This document shows, piece by piece, positions 45,302-53,656 of a DNA stretch of 64,000 bases (position 1 is its first letter; each line of letters opens with the position of its first letter). The position numbers and the translations under genes are program-made. Where the stretch lies: positions 2,401,501 to 2,465,500 of the forward strand of contig NC_017956.1 in assembly GCF_000264455.2 (NCBI RefSeq). Reading direction: 5' to 3'. The notes beneath the pieces were generated by a model. The model was not told the DNA's origin. It saw only the letters and a program-made list of their open reading frames with translations, and searched no databases. The DNA is from Tistrella mobilis KA081020-065 (GTDB lineage: Bacteria; Pseudomonadota; Alphaproteobacteria; Tistrellales; Tistrellaceae).

Positions 45302-47302
45302 CTACAGCTCGATGCCGTCACCGGGGTCGAGCGCAGCCTGTCGCGCCACGGCGCGGAAGCGGCGCTGCAACGTTCGAGCCCTGACCGCCTCGTCGTCGGG
45401 TTCGTCCTCGCCGTCCTTGTCGAATGCGAACTCGCGGCGCACCTCGGCATCCTCTGGCGCGAGCGCCACCTGCTCCGGCAGGTTTGGTTCGCGCCGCAGG
45501 CCCGCATTGGGCTCCGCCTGATCTTCGTCGCCCGCCCGCTCGGCCGCGAGCGCCTGCGGGGGCGCCGCGATCGGGGGTGCGGCGCTCCAATCGTCGCGCC
45601 CGGGTGGCGGATCTCCTGTGAGGTCGGCGGGTGTCGGCGGGCGCAGGATGCGGCGCTGCAGCTGCGGATCCTCGAAGTAGCGGGCCTTCTTGGCGCGGAT
45701 CGGCGGACAGCCGGAGACGAGCACCAGTTCGTCCGTCGGCGGCAACTGCATGACCTCGCCGGGGGTGAGCAATGGTCGCGAGGTCTCCTGGCGGCTGACC
45801 ATCAGGTGGCCGAGCCAGGGCGACAGCCGGTGGCCGGCGTAGTTCTTCATCGCCCGCATCTCGGTCGCGGTGCCGAGCGCGTCAGACACACGCTTGGCGG
45901 TGCGCTCGTCGTTGGTGCTGAAAGCGACCCGAACATGGCAGTTGTCGAGGATCGCATTGTTCGGACCGTAGGCTTTCTCGATCTGGTTTAGCGACTGGGC
46001 GATCAAGAAGCTCTTCAGGCCGTAGCCCGCCATGAACGCGAGCGCGCTTTCGAAGAAGTCGAGCCGTCCCAGCGCCGGAAACTCGTCGAGCATGAGCAGC
46101 AGCCGGTGCCGGCGGCGCTTGCCCTCCAGCTCTTCCGTGAGACGGCGGCCGATCTGGTTCAACACCAGGCGGACCAGCGGCTTGGTCCGCGAGATGTCGC
46201 TCGGCGGCACGACCAGGTAGAGCGTGACCGGGCGATCGTCCTCGACGAGGTCCGCGATGCGCCAGTCGCAGCGCCGCGTCACCTGCGCCACCACCGGGTC
46301 CCGATAGAGGCCCAGGAACGACATGGCGGTCGAGAGCACGCCAGACCGCTCGTTCTCGGACTTGTTCAGGAGCTCGCGCGCGGCGCTGGCGACCACCGGA
46401 TGCGGACTGTCTCCAAGGTGCGGCGTCGCCATCATGATCTTGAGCGTCGACTCGATCGGGCGTTTGGGATCGGAGAGGAAAGTGGCGACGCCGGCGAGCG
46501 TCTTGTCTTTCTCGGCGTAGAGGACGTGGAGGATGGCGCCGACAAGCAGCGCGTGGCTTGTCTTCTCCCAGTGGTTCCGGCGCTCGATACTCCCCTCCGG
46601 GTCGACGAGGATGTCGGCGATGTTCTGGACGTCGCGGACCTCGCAGTCGCCGCGGCGGACCTCGATCAGCGGGTTGTAGGCCGCGCTTGCTGCGTTGGTC
46701 GGGTCAAACAGGAGCACGCGCCCGAACCGCGCGCGCCAGCCAGCCGTGAGGCCCCAGTTCTCGCCCTTGATGTCGTGGACGATGGCGGAGCCCGGCCAGG
46801 TCAACAGCGTCGGTACGACCAAGCCCACGCCCTTACCGCTCCGGGTCGGGGCGAAGCAGAGCACATGCTCCGGGCCATCGTGGCGAAGATAGTCGCGGCC
46901 GAGCCGACCGAGCACGGCGCCGTCGGGGCCGAGGAGGCCCGCCGCGCGGACCTCGCGCTCGTTGGCCCAGCGCGCCGAACCGTAGGTTGTTACGTCCTTT
47001 GCTTCGCGCGCCCGCCACACCGACATGGCGATCGCTACCGCGATCGTGACGAAGCCGCCCGACCCAGCGATGATCGCCCCCTCGACAAAGATGTCCGGCG
47101 CGTAGGCGTCGTACCAATACCACCACAGGAAAAATGACGGCGGGTGATAGACGGGCCAGCCGCCAAGCTCGAACCAGGGCGGCCCGAGCTGCGGCTGGAA
47201 GCCCAACCGCCAGGCCGTCCACTGCGTCGCGCCCCAGACAAAGGCCAGCGCGATCAGGCTGACGGTGATGACCTGGCCCCAAAGGATCTTGGTGGCGTAC
47301 AC
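45302..47302 (-). CDS. traG: Type IV coupling protein TraG/VirD4
   Basis: This 666-residue ATPase links the relaxosome to the mating channel. It has two N-terminal transmembrane helices (VITVSLIALAFVWGATQW, IFVEGAIIAGSGGFVTIAVA), Walker A CFAPTRSGKGVGLVVPTLL near residue 150 and Walker B LLLMLDEFPALGRLDFFE near 400. The acidic C-terminal tail is typical. It is followed by CopG and preceded by the relaxase. Confidence 0.95.
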   Translation of the reverse strand: MYATKILWGQVITVSLIALAFVWGATQWTAWRLGFQPQLGPPWFELGGWPVYHPPSFFLWWYWYDAYAPDIFVEGAIIAGSGGFVTIAVAIAMSVWRAREAKDVTTYGSARWANEREVRAAGLLGPDGAVLGRLGRDYLRHDGPEHVLCFAPTRSGKGVGLVVPTLLTWPGSAIVHDIKGENWGLTAGWRARFGRVLLFDPTNAASAAYNPLIEVRRGDCEVRDVQNIADILVDPEGSIERRNHWEKTSHALLVGAILHVLYAEKDKTLAGVATFLSDPKRPIESTLKIMMATPHLGDSPHPVVASAARELLNKSENERSGVLSTAMSFLGLYRDPVVAQVTRRCDWRIADLVEDDRPVTLYLVVPPSDISRTKPLVRLVLNQIGRRLTEELEGKRRRHRLLLMLDEFPALGRLDFFESALAFMAGYGLKSFLIAQSLNQIEKAYGPNNAILDNCHVRVAFSTNDERTAKRVSDALGTATEMRAMKNYAGHRLSPWLGHLMVSRQETSRPLLTPGEVMQLPPTDELVLVSGCPPIRAKKARYFEDPQLQRRILRPPTPADLTGDPPPGRDDWSAAPPIAAPPQALAAERAGDEDQAEPNAGLRREPNLPEQVALAPEDAEVRREFAFDKDGEDEPDDEAVRARTLQRRFRAVARQAALDPGDGIEL

Positions 47303-47422
47303 AGCCGCTCCCCAGCTAACGATGATCTCGGAGCAGACAGAGTTCGTGCGGCGGACCGCGCAAGACCCTTCGAGGGGGCGTCGCGCGAACGGCTAGGCAA
47401 TCGCGCAGATGCCGCCCCGGCC

Positions 47423-49162
47423 TCATCCGATCCCCAGCCCCCGCTTCCGGCCGAAGCTCCAGTCGACGCCTCCGCCCGACAGCGCCACGCCCGCGACCTG
47501 CTGGCCGAGTCGCTTCTCCAGTGGATCGCTCCACGGTACGAGCTGAAAACCCATGCCGTCGTCGAGCATCGCGAAGCGACCAGAGGCAAGGGCCACGCGC
47601 CGGCGCACCACGCCCGCGACATGCTCGCCCTCGCCCGCGGGCTGATGGGTAAGGCCGGTCTCGGCCGCGATCCGCGCCGCCGCCCCGTCGAGCTCGCGCC
47701 GCCGAAGCGTCGAGAGCAGGTCGCGCGCGAACACCACCTGCCGGCCCTGCCGCCGCGCCAAGCCCTCGGTCGCGAGATGATCGGCCCGCCGTTGCAGCGC
47801 CTCCTCCACTTCCCGGCCGAAGCCGCTGTCGGCCCGCGCCGCCGGCGCGCGGCCTACGAGCTGGCGGTCGAGCCAGGTCGCCCCCTCCGCTGTCACCTGC
47901 GCCTCCAAGCTGAAGTCCGATCGCACGGCCACCAGCAGCCGGGGGCGCTTACCCTCGGCTGCTTCGGTCCAGCGCGCCTCGACCACGGCGCCGACCGGCG
48001 CATCGCTCGCCGCGTCCAAGTCGGGCAGACGGATGTGGTGCGCGCGCCCGTCCACGCCGTCGATCACAACGAACGCCGAGCCGGCGAGTTCGTCATCGAG
48101 CCCACGCGCTGAGAGCCGACCGAGCACGGGCGCCCCCGCCGCGGCGCCGTCGAGTACGAAGGTGGCGGGGCTGCGCTCGAAGCCCTGATCCCCCATCTCT
48201 CGGTGCAGGCGCGCGATAATGTCGCCGCGAAGCTGCAGCTCGCGCAAGCTCGCTTCGGCGGTGTCGGGGAGCTGCCACTGTGCGGGGCCGAGCGGCTCGG
48301 CGATCCCGAGCGCCTCCAGCTTCCGCATCCGTCCCACCTTGAGCCCGTGCATCTCGTTGGGCCGTTCGCCGAACCGGGGCCGAAGGTCGACGACGCCGTT
48401 CACCGTCTCGCGCGCGAGCTGGCGGTCGAGCCCGGTCCAGCGCTCCGCCTCCACCTCGCGCTCCTGGCCGCGCCGGATCTCCTGCTCAGTGCGCGGCCCC
48501 AGCTCGAGCGCTGCCCGCTCGGACGCGCGGGCGCGTAGGCCCTGGCCGATATAGTCGCGCGAGATAACGAGGTTCTGGCCGTCCTCGGCCCGTCCTCGCA
48601 CGAGTACATGGACGTGCGGGTGCTCGGTGTTCCAGTGATCGACCGCGATCCAGTCGAGCTTTGTCCCGAGGTCGCGCTCGGCGGTCGCCATCAGATCGCG
48701 CGTGTAGGCCCGAAGGTCCGCGAGCTCACCGGCGTCCTCCGGCGAGACGATGAAGCGGAAGTGGTGCCGGTCCTCCTCGCACCGCCCGGCGAACGCCTTG
48801 TGATCGGCGTCGTCGCTGGCGGCATCGAACATCCGGCCGGGCGAGCCATCGCGGGTGACGCCGTCGCGCCGGAGATAGTTGAGGTGCGCGGTGAGCGGCG
48901 CGCGCTTGGCGCCATGCCGCACCACCCGCGCCTTCACGGTCACCAGCCGAGCGTGGCGGCCAAGCCCGCTGCCCGCCCGCAGGCTGGCCGCCCGGCCGCG
49001 TCCGAACGCGCTGCGGCCGGCGCCTGAGCGCGAGCCCCGTTGCCTAACGCCGCCCGCCTTCTCGGCCGCGGCCAGCGCTTGCGTGATGAACGGCTTGGTG
49101 CGCGGCGCCCGCGTCGAGCGGATGCGCCCGGGGCGGATGCGCAGATCGTCGTCGCGGCTCAT
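47423..49162 (-). CDS. VirD2/TraI-type relaxase (DUF3363)
   Basis: This 579-residue relaxase nicks oriT. The N-terminal domain contains AHLNYLRRDGVTRDG, HHFRFIVSPEDAGELADLRA and the metal-binding His cluster VDHWNTEHPHVHVLVRG; the C-terminal DUF3363 region (about 280-579) is characteristic of ICE relaxases. The start is ATG 49162, preceding the conserved MSRDDDLRIRPGRIRS. A candidate oriT lies just upstream. Confidence 0.92.
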   Translation of the reverse strand: MSRDDDLRIRPGRIRSTRAPRTKPFITQALAAAEKAGGVRQRGSRSGAGRSAFGRGRAASLRAGSGLGRHARLVTVKARVVRHGAKRAPLTAHLNYLRRDGVTRDGSPGRMFDAASDDADHKAFAGRCEEDRHHFRFIVSPEDAGELADLRAYTRDLMATAERDLGTKLDWIAVDHWNTEHPHVHVLVRGRAEDGQNLVISRDYIGQGLRARASERAALELGPRTEQEIRRGQEREVEAERWTGLDRQLARETVNGVVDLRPRFGERPNEMHGLKVGRMRKLEALGIAEPLGPAQWQLPDTAEASLRELQLRGDIIARLHREMGDQGFERSPATFVLDGAAAGAPVLGRLSARGLDDELAGSAFVVIDGVDGRAHHIRLPDLDAASDAPVGAVVEARWTEAAEGKRPRLLVAVRSDFSLEAQVTAEGATWLDRQLVGRAPAARADSGFGREVEEALQRRADHLATEGLARRQGRQVVFARDLLSTLRRRELDGAAARIAAETGLTHQPAGEGEHVAGVVRRRVALASGRFAMLDDGMGFQLVPWSDPLEKRLGQQVAGVALSGGGVDWSFGRKRGLGIG

Positions 49163-49275
49163 GGTGCGATCCGGCGCGAGGTGCGGAATTGCGAGAATTT
49201 CCAGGCGTTGCGGCGTTTGCACAGGCTGCGGGCTCCCGGCGCACATCGTGCCAAGTGCTTGTTTTGCCGTGCCTC

Positions 49276-49336
49276 GACCCCCGACCGACCGCCGCGCACA
49301 TCGCGGCCTTTATCTTGCCATCGGTCGGTCGGGGTC
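49276..49336. other. Candidate origin of transfer (oriT)
   Basis: GACCCC-C-GACCGACCG (49276-49291) pairs with CGGTCGGTCGGGGTC (49322-49336) as a 15-bp stem with one bulged base. The loop holds a nested CCGCG-CACAT-CGCGG hairpin and the motif TATCTTGCCA at 49311-49320. This differs by one base from the TATCCTG^C nick of RP4 and of Ti T-borders. It lies 114 bp upstream of the relaxase gene. Confidence 0.6.
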
Positions 49337-49365
49337 TCCCTCCCAGCCTGCCTCCCTGCCCAGCG

Positions 49366-49393
49366 TGCGATGGACTGCGACAGAATGCGATGG
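49366..49393. repeat. TGCGATGG direct repeat beside the oriT candidate
   Basis: TGCGATGG occurs at 49366-49373 and 49386-49393, 20 bp apart (two helical turns), next to the oriT inverted repeat and before the end of the lytic transglycosylase gene. Such repeats often bind relaxosome accessory proteins. Confidence 0.35.
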
Positions 49394-49406
49394 GTGCTTG
49401 AGCGGC

Positions 49407-50318
49407 TCATGGATGCGGCTCCGGCTGAGATCGCGGCACGAACAGGCCGCCGGAGGGGGATGCAGGCTGCAGTTCATTGGCGCTGGCGGTGCGCTCCGTC
49501 TGCACGGCGGTGGCGGATGGATTGGCTGCCGGATTGCGCGCCGACGGCGCTCCGAGCGACGCAGACCTGGCTGTCAGCGTGGCCATGAACTGTGCTTCCT
49601 CAGCGGTGAGCGCGCCGCCCGGAACGGCGGCCGTTTGCACCGCCGACGGACCCAGGCTGCCCGCGCGGCTAACGAAGATCGGCGCAGCGAGCGGGTTCGT
49701 GACGCGAGCGACTGGCGCGCCGGCCGACATCGGAAATACCGCGCCGCCGATGACCGGAGCGATCATGGCGACGTAGTTCTGCGTCTCCCACGGCAGCGGT
49801 CGGCCTCGTGTCAGATAGTCGTCGTAGCGCCCGGGACCGGCATTGTAGGCGGCGAGCATGCCTTCGACCGTGCCGTAGCGGTCGTGCATCTCCCGCAGAT
49901 ACGCAGCGCCTGCCAGGATGCTCTCGCGCGGATCGTAGGCGTTCGCACCGAAGCCGTATCGGGCACGCAACTCGGCCCAGGTCTGCGGCATGACCTGCAT
50001 CAGGCCCATCGCGCCCTTGTGCGACGTGGCGCTGGGATCCCCGGCGCTCTCGACGCGCATGACGGCGCGAATCCAGCTCTCCGGCACGCCGAAGCGGTGC
50101 GACGCCTCGGCCACGAAGGCGGCGTAGGAATTGCCCGGCACGGCCCTGACCGGCGGAGGCGACTCGACAACAGGAGCGCCGGGCGAGACGGTGGACGATA
50201 GCGGCGAGTAGGCGACAGGATTGATCGGCTCGGCACTCGACGGGGCGAGGCCGACCAACAGCATCAGCGCGGCGGAGGCGACGGCCGCGAACAGCGGCGA
50301 GAGCAAGGGCGAGCGCAT
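49407..50318 (-). CDS. Lytic transglycosylase of the conjugation system
   Basis: This 303-residue SLT-type muramidase has an N-terminal signal helix (LFAAVASAALMLLVGLAP) and a catalytic domain with ESWIRAVMRVESAGDPS (catalytic Glu), GLMQVMPQTWAELRARYG and MLAAYNAGPGRYDDYL. It opens peptidoglycan for the channel (VirB1/TrbN role). The tail after residue 190 is low-complexity. The ATG is 2 bp behind traF. Confidence 0.9.
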   Translation of the reverse strand: MRSPLLSPLFAAVASAALMLLVGLAPSSAEPINPVAYSPLSSTVSPGAPVVESPPPVRAVPGNSYAAFVAEASHRFGVPESWIRAVMRVESAGDPSATSHKGAMGLMQVMPQTWAELRARYGFGANAYDPRESILAGAAYLREMHDRYGTVEGMLAAYNAGPGRYDDYLTRGRPLPWETQNYVAMIAPVIGGAVFPMSAGAPVARVTNPLAAPIFVSRAGSLGPSAVQTAAVPGGALTAEEAQFMATLTARSASLGAPSARNPAANPSATAVQTERTASANELQPASPSGGLFVPRSQPEPHP

Positions 50319-50320
50319 CC

Positions 50321-50839
50321 TCAGCGCTCCTCGTCCGTCCACACGGGGACGGCGCGACCAATAAGGGAAGAGGTCAGCAGCGCCCCGAAATACCGGCCAT
50401 CAAGCGAGTCCGGTTCGTTCCAGTTGAGGAGGAACACCTCGCCGTCGCGGAGCTGGCGGCAGCCGCTCCAGGACGGCAGCACGCGGCCCAGTCGGTCGCG
50501 TTCGCGCGCCTGTGTCCAGACCACGCCGTCGATGCTGACGGCGGCACCGTCGCGGCAGATCGTCTGACCTGGAAGGGCGGCGATCCGTTTCAGAAGCGGC
50601 GCGCCGTAGCCGAGGTAGCCGCCGTCGGCGAGAAAGGCGGCAAGCGGCTCCGGCGGCTTCACCACGACAAGCTCGGTGAGCTTGGGCTGCCCGAGTGGCT
50701 GCACCGCGTAGAGCCCCACCGGCACGCTGGCCGAGGCGTTCCAGACGAGCTTTGGTGGCGGCTCGATGAAGGCCGTGAGCGCCACGACGGACGCCGCGAT
50801 ATACGTCGTGACGAGGACCTTCCATTTGAACTCGCTCAT
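50321..50839 (-). CDS. traF: TraF-like S26 signal peptidase
   Basis: The 172-residue membrane peptidase has a transmembrane helix (VLVTTYIAASVVALTAFI), the catalytic Ser in NASASVPVGLYAV and Lys in LLKRIAALPGQTI. TraF of RP4 cyclises the TrbC pilin. It overlaps the DUF2840 gene by 4 bp. Confidence 0.9.
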   Translation of the reverse strand: MSEFKWKVLVTTYIAASVVALTAFIEPPPKLVWNASASVPVGLYAVQPLGQPKLTELVVVKPPEPLAAFLADGGYLGYGAPLLKRIAALPGQTICRDGAAVSIDGVVWTQARERDRLGRVLPSWSGCRQLRDGEVFLLNWNEPDSLDGRYFGALLTSSLIGRAVPVWTDEER

Positions 50840-51300
50840 GCCGTCATCTCCCGTCTGAGCAGCCAGGCGCGATGCCGATCGCGCGCGTAAGGGCGCGGCT
50901 CTTGGCCGGCGCTGATGCGGTTGTGGACATGCCGCCAATGGTCCGGGCACGCGTCCTCGGGCGGCAGCCCAAGCGCGTCGACGGCGTCGACCGCGGCGAG
51001 CACGGATTGAACCTTCGGCCAGCCCGAGATGCGCAGCAGGACCTCGCCGCCGGGCGTCACGCCAGGGACGGTCGAGCATGGCTCGCCGGGGCCGCAGGCG
51101 CGCAGGATGTCGACGCGGGAGACGAGCGTGCCGTAGTCGTTGGACGCCCAGCGGGCGAAGGCGAAGACGCTGCCCGGCGCGAAGGCGACGACGCGCCGGC
51201 GGCGGTCCAGGATTTGTTCGTGCGCGATCCGGCCGAACCGGATCCAGCGCTCGATCTTCCCCTCGATCCAGAGGAGCTCGACGTGCGTGAGGCCGCTCAT
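50836..51300 (-). CDS. DUF2840 protein
   Basis: This 154-residue protein matches DUF2840: VELLWIEGKIERWIRFGRIA, RRVVAFAPGSVFAFARWASN, YGTLVSRVDILRA. It is found between the ParA/RHH genes and traF in many ICEs; the function is unknown. It overlaps the RHH gene and traF by 4 bp each. Confidence 0.82.
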   Translation of the reverse strand: MSGLTHVELLWIEGKIERWIRFGRIAHEQILDRRRRVVAFAPGSVFAFARWASNDYGTLVSRVDILRACGPGEPCSTVPGVTPGGEVLLRISGWPKVQSVLAAVDAVDALGLPPEDACPDHWRHVHNRISAGQEPRPYARDRHRAWLLRREMTA

Positions 51301-51542
51301 CGCGCGCTGCCGGCGTCGTCGGGGAACTCGCGCTCGAGCAGCGCGCGCAGCATGTCGGAGACGGTCTGGCCGCGCCGGAACGCGGTCACCTTGATGCGCC
51401 CGCGCAGCTCCGGCGTGACGTCGATCGTGAGCCGCGCGGTGTAGGCTTCGACCGCGGTGACCGGCTTGTCCGGCGCGCGAACCCAGGCATCCGGCGAGGA
51501 CGGCCGGGAGGCGAAGGAGCGCTTGGCGTCGCGGCCGCTCAT
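51297..51542 (-). CDS. Ribbon-helix-helix partition-like protein
   Basis: This 81-residue protein has a C-terminal RHH: AYTARLTIDVTPELRGRIKV, then RRGQTVSDMLRALLERE. The N-terminal 30 residues are basic and unstructured. Placed directly behind parA with a 4-bp overlap, it may be the DNA-binding partner of ParA (as ParG or omega are). Confidence 0.78.
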   Translation of the reverse strand: MSGRDAKRSFASRPSSPDAWVRAPDKPVTAVEAYTARLTIDVTPELRGRIKVTAFRRGQTVSDMLRALLEREFPDDAGSAR

Positions 51543-52177
51543 GACGCCAGCCCGTCGATTTCGGCCGCCACGGCGGCGATCTCCTGCGCCGCGATCAGCC
51601 CGGCCGGCACCTCGTGGACGAGCCGTCCGGTGCGCGCGGTGTCTGCAAACGCGATGCGTTGGCCGACACGACTGCCAAGCACCGGCGGGTCATGGTCGGC
51701 CAGCGCCTCGGCCGTCTCGCGGGCGATCACCGTGCGCGCAGCGCAGCGGTTGAGCAGCATGCGAGCGCGCAGCTCGGGGCGGAACACCCGCGCCTCGTCG
51801 AGCAACCGAAGCATCTCGGCCGAGGCCCAGCCGTCAAACGGCGACGGCTGCACCGGCACGAGGATCAGGTCGGCGGCGAGCAGCGCCGAGCGCGCGATGC
51901 CGGTGACGCGCGGGGGCCCGTCGATGACGACCCGATCGTAGCCGGCGGCGATCTCCGGCAGCTCGCGGTGCAGCGTCTCGCGGGCGAGGCCGAGCACGCC
52001 GAAGGGCCGCGGCAGGCCCTCGCGGGAGCGCTGCTCGGACCAGTCGAGCGCCGAGCCTTGCGGATCGGCGTCGACGACGAGCACCCGCTTTCCCTTGTCG
52101 GCCCAAGCACCGGCGAGATGCAGCGCAAGCGTCGTCTTCCCGACGCCGCCCTTCTGGTTGAGGAGCGCGACAATCAC
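51539..52177 (-). CDS. parA: ParA family partition ATPase
   Basis: The 212-residue P-loop protein has the deviant Walker A ALLNQKGGVGKTTLALHLAG, VVDADPQGSALDWSE and VVIDGPPRVTGIARSALLAA. This is a short ParA without an N-terminal HTH. It would keep the replicating form of the element. It overlaps repA by 4 bp. Confidence 0.92.
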   Translation of the reverse strand: MIVALLNQKGGVGKTTLALHLAGAWADKGKRVLVVDADPQGSALDWSEQRSREGLPRPFGVLGLARETLHRELPEIAAGYDRVVIDGPPRVTGIARSALLAADLILVPVQPSPFDGWASAEMLRLLDEARVFRPELRARMLLNRCAARTVIARETAEALADHDPPVLGSRVGQRIAFADTARTGRLVHEVPAGLIAAQEIAAVAAEIDGLAS

Positions 52178-53247
52178 GGGGCGCCTCCCGTGCCGGCGCG
52201 GCGTTTTCCACCGTTGTGGTCGGCCCCAACAACAAAGTTAGATTCTGAGTTAGGGAAGTTAGAGTCCGGCCGATCGGCGCGAAGCTCTAGTGAAAGCTGG
52301 GATCCCGGCGAGTCCGCGTGCGCCCGAAGTCCCGATAGGGATGCGCCCGAAGTCCCGATATCCGTGCGCCCGAAATCCCGATATGCGATCTCGCTCGTCC
52401 CCAGCTTATCCACAGCCGCGGCGAGCGGCATCGGACGCATGGCGATCAGCGCCCGGCCGGTCTCATCGTGCTCGAGGGCGAGCGCATAGCCGGGGAGCGG
52501 CTGGCGGGCGACGATGCGGCGCAGATCGAGCGCGAAATCGGAGAACCGCGCCTGGCTGGCGCTCTTGGCGTGCAGGTGTTTGAGGTCGAAGCGCCAGCCC
52601 TCCGGCTGGCGGCCGGCGTGCTTCCTGGCAACGCGGTAGAGCCAGCGCTCGATACCGCCGGTGAGCCGGAAGTAGGCCGGATCGATGGTGAGGACGAGCC
52701 GCCGGTCGAGGACGCCCTGGTAGAACCAGTCGGGGAGCACGAACTCCATGCCCTCGCACCGGCCCGGGGCGGTCGTCAGCTCCTCCCACTCGTTGATCCA
52801 GGAGAACTGCTGGCGGCGCCACTGCTCGCCGTGGCGGATCGTGGTGCGGATGACGGTGGATTGGAGCCGCGTCAGCGCACCTTTGAGGAGCTGGTACTCC
52901 CGGTTGCCGGTCGCGCGGCCGATCGCCGTGAGGAGCTGGTAGGGCGTGAAGCGGAAGAAGCGCGAGGTGGGCAGGCCGCGATCGAGCGCCTCGACGATGT
53001 GGGAGCCGGCCCAGATCAGGATGTCGGCGTCCCAGATGGTGGCGAGCCCGTGCTCGGGGACGGCATAGACCTGGACCTCCGTTCCGGATGCTTTGTAGAG
53101 GATGGGCTTCACGCGCTTGGCCTTGGCGAGGGAGAAGAAGGGCCGCTCCATGAGGTCGCGCTGGTCGCGCGGCGGCACGTCGCCGGCGAGCGCCTCGAAC
53201 GGGTCGAGCGTCGCCCGCTCGCTTGCGTGGAAGCGGCTGCGCGGCAT
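52174..53247 (-). CDS. repA: Replication initiator protein RepA (RPA family)
   Basis: This 357-residue initiator has the RPA pattern: LMERPFFSLAKAKRVKPILY, VYAVPEHGLATIWDADILIW and FFRFTPYQLLTAIGRATGN, then a winged-helix region with YFRLTGGIERWLYRVARKHA. The last 80 residues are variable, and their DNA carries iterons, a DnaA box and an AT-richer block. It heads the maintenance operon with parA. Confidence 0.9.
   Translation of the reverse strand: MPRSRFHASERATLDPFEALAGDVPPRDQRDLMERPFFSLAKAKRVKPILYKASGTEVQVYAVPEHGLATIWDADILIWAGSHIVEALDRGLPTSRFFRFTPYQLLTAIGRATGNREYQLLKGALTRLQSTVIRTTIRHGEQWRRQQFSWINEWEELTTAPGRCEGMEFVLPDWFYQGVLDRRLVLTIDPAYFRLTGGIERWLYRVARKHAGRQPEGWRFDLKHLHAKSASQARFSDFALDLRRIVARQPLPGYALALEHDETGRALIAMRPMPLAAAVDKLGTSEIAYRDFGRTDIGTSGASLSGLRAHADSPGSQLSLELRADRPDSNFPNSESNFVVGADHNGGKRRAGTGGAP
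52237..52263. repeat. GTTAG repeats in an AT-richer block at the end of repA
   Basis: GTTAGA, GTTAGG and GTTAGA start at 52237, 52249 and 52258 in a short stretch with clearly lower GC than its surroundings. This could be the duplex-unwinding element of the candidate origin. It also encodes SNFPNSESNF of RepA. Confidence 0.4.
52320..52383. repeat. Three iterons with 23-bp period inside repA
   Basis: The 18-bp sequence GCGCCCGAAGTCCCGATA occurs at 52320-52337 and 52343-52360 exactly, and at 52366-52383 with one change. The 23-bp period (two helical turns, not a multiple of 3) means the repeat is kept for its DNA, not its protein. Iterons like these bind RepA at replication origins. Confidence 0.8.
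52406..52414 (+). promoter_or_regulatory. Perfect DnaA box TTATCCACA beside the iterons
   Basis: TTATCCACA matches the high-affinity DnaA box exactly and starts 22 bp after the last iteron. With the iterons and the AT-richer block it forms the standard set of a small RepA-type origin. Confidence 0.75.
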
Positions 53248-53262
53248 CGGAGCAGCGGGCGG

Positions 53263-53550
53263 TCAGCGGCGGGCGGCGTGGCCGGCGTAGGCCGGCGACA
53301 CGGCGGCGTGCCGCTTGGCCGGGCGCACCTCGCCGATGCCGGGATCGGAGGTGGAGCACTTGGCTCCCTGGTCGGCCCAGGCCTGCAGGTCGGTGATCGC
53401 GTAGACGACGCGGCCGCCGATCTTGCGGTAAGTGGGGCCGGTGCCGTAGGTGCGGTGCTTCTCCAACGTGCGGCCACTGAGGCCGAGGAAGCGCGCCGCT
53501 TCAGGCGTCCTGAGATAGCGCGGCGGGAGACCGGCGAGCGGATCGGGCAT
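53263..53550 (-). CDS. AlpA/excisionase-like HTH protein
   Basis: This 95-residue protein has an HTH_17 domain: RYLRTPEAARFLGLSGRTLE, KHRTYGTGPTYRKIGGRVV and YAITDLQAWADQ. Such proteins are excisionases or repA regulators in ICEs. It starts 13 bp upstream of the repA start region and may control its operon. The C-terminal tail is variable. Confidence 0.82.
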   Translation of the reverse strand: MPDPLAGLPPRYLRTPEAARFLGLSGRTLEKHRTYGTGPTYRKIGGRVVYAITDLQAWADQGAKCSTSDPGIGEVRPAKRHAAVSPAYAGHAARR

Positions 53551-53656
53551 GAGCTAACCTCCGTGTGCTCGAAGGCGACGCATGGGGTAGCGCGTCGCAT
53601 CGAGGCGCACGGTCGGGCACGCCAGGGCCGTTGCTCAGGGTCGAAGTTAGGAGGGC

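Noticed and set aside
52319-52383. The tandem repeats as a CRISPR array
   Set aside because: The spacers are only 5 bp and the repeats lie inside repA; the spacing fits iterons.
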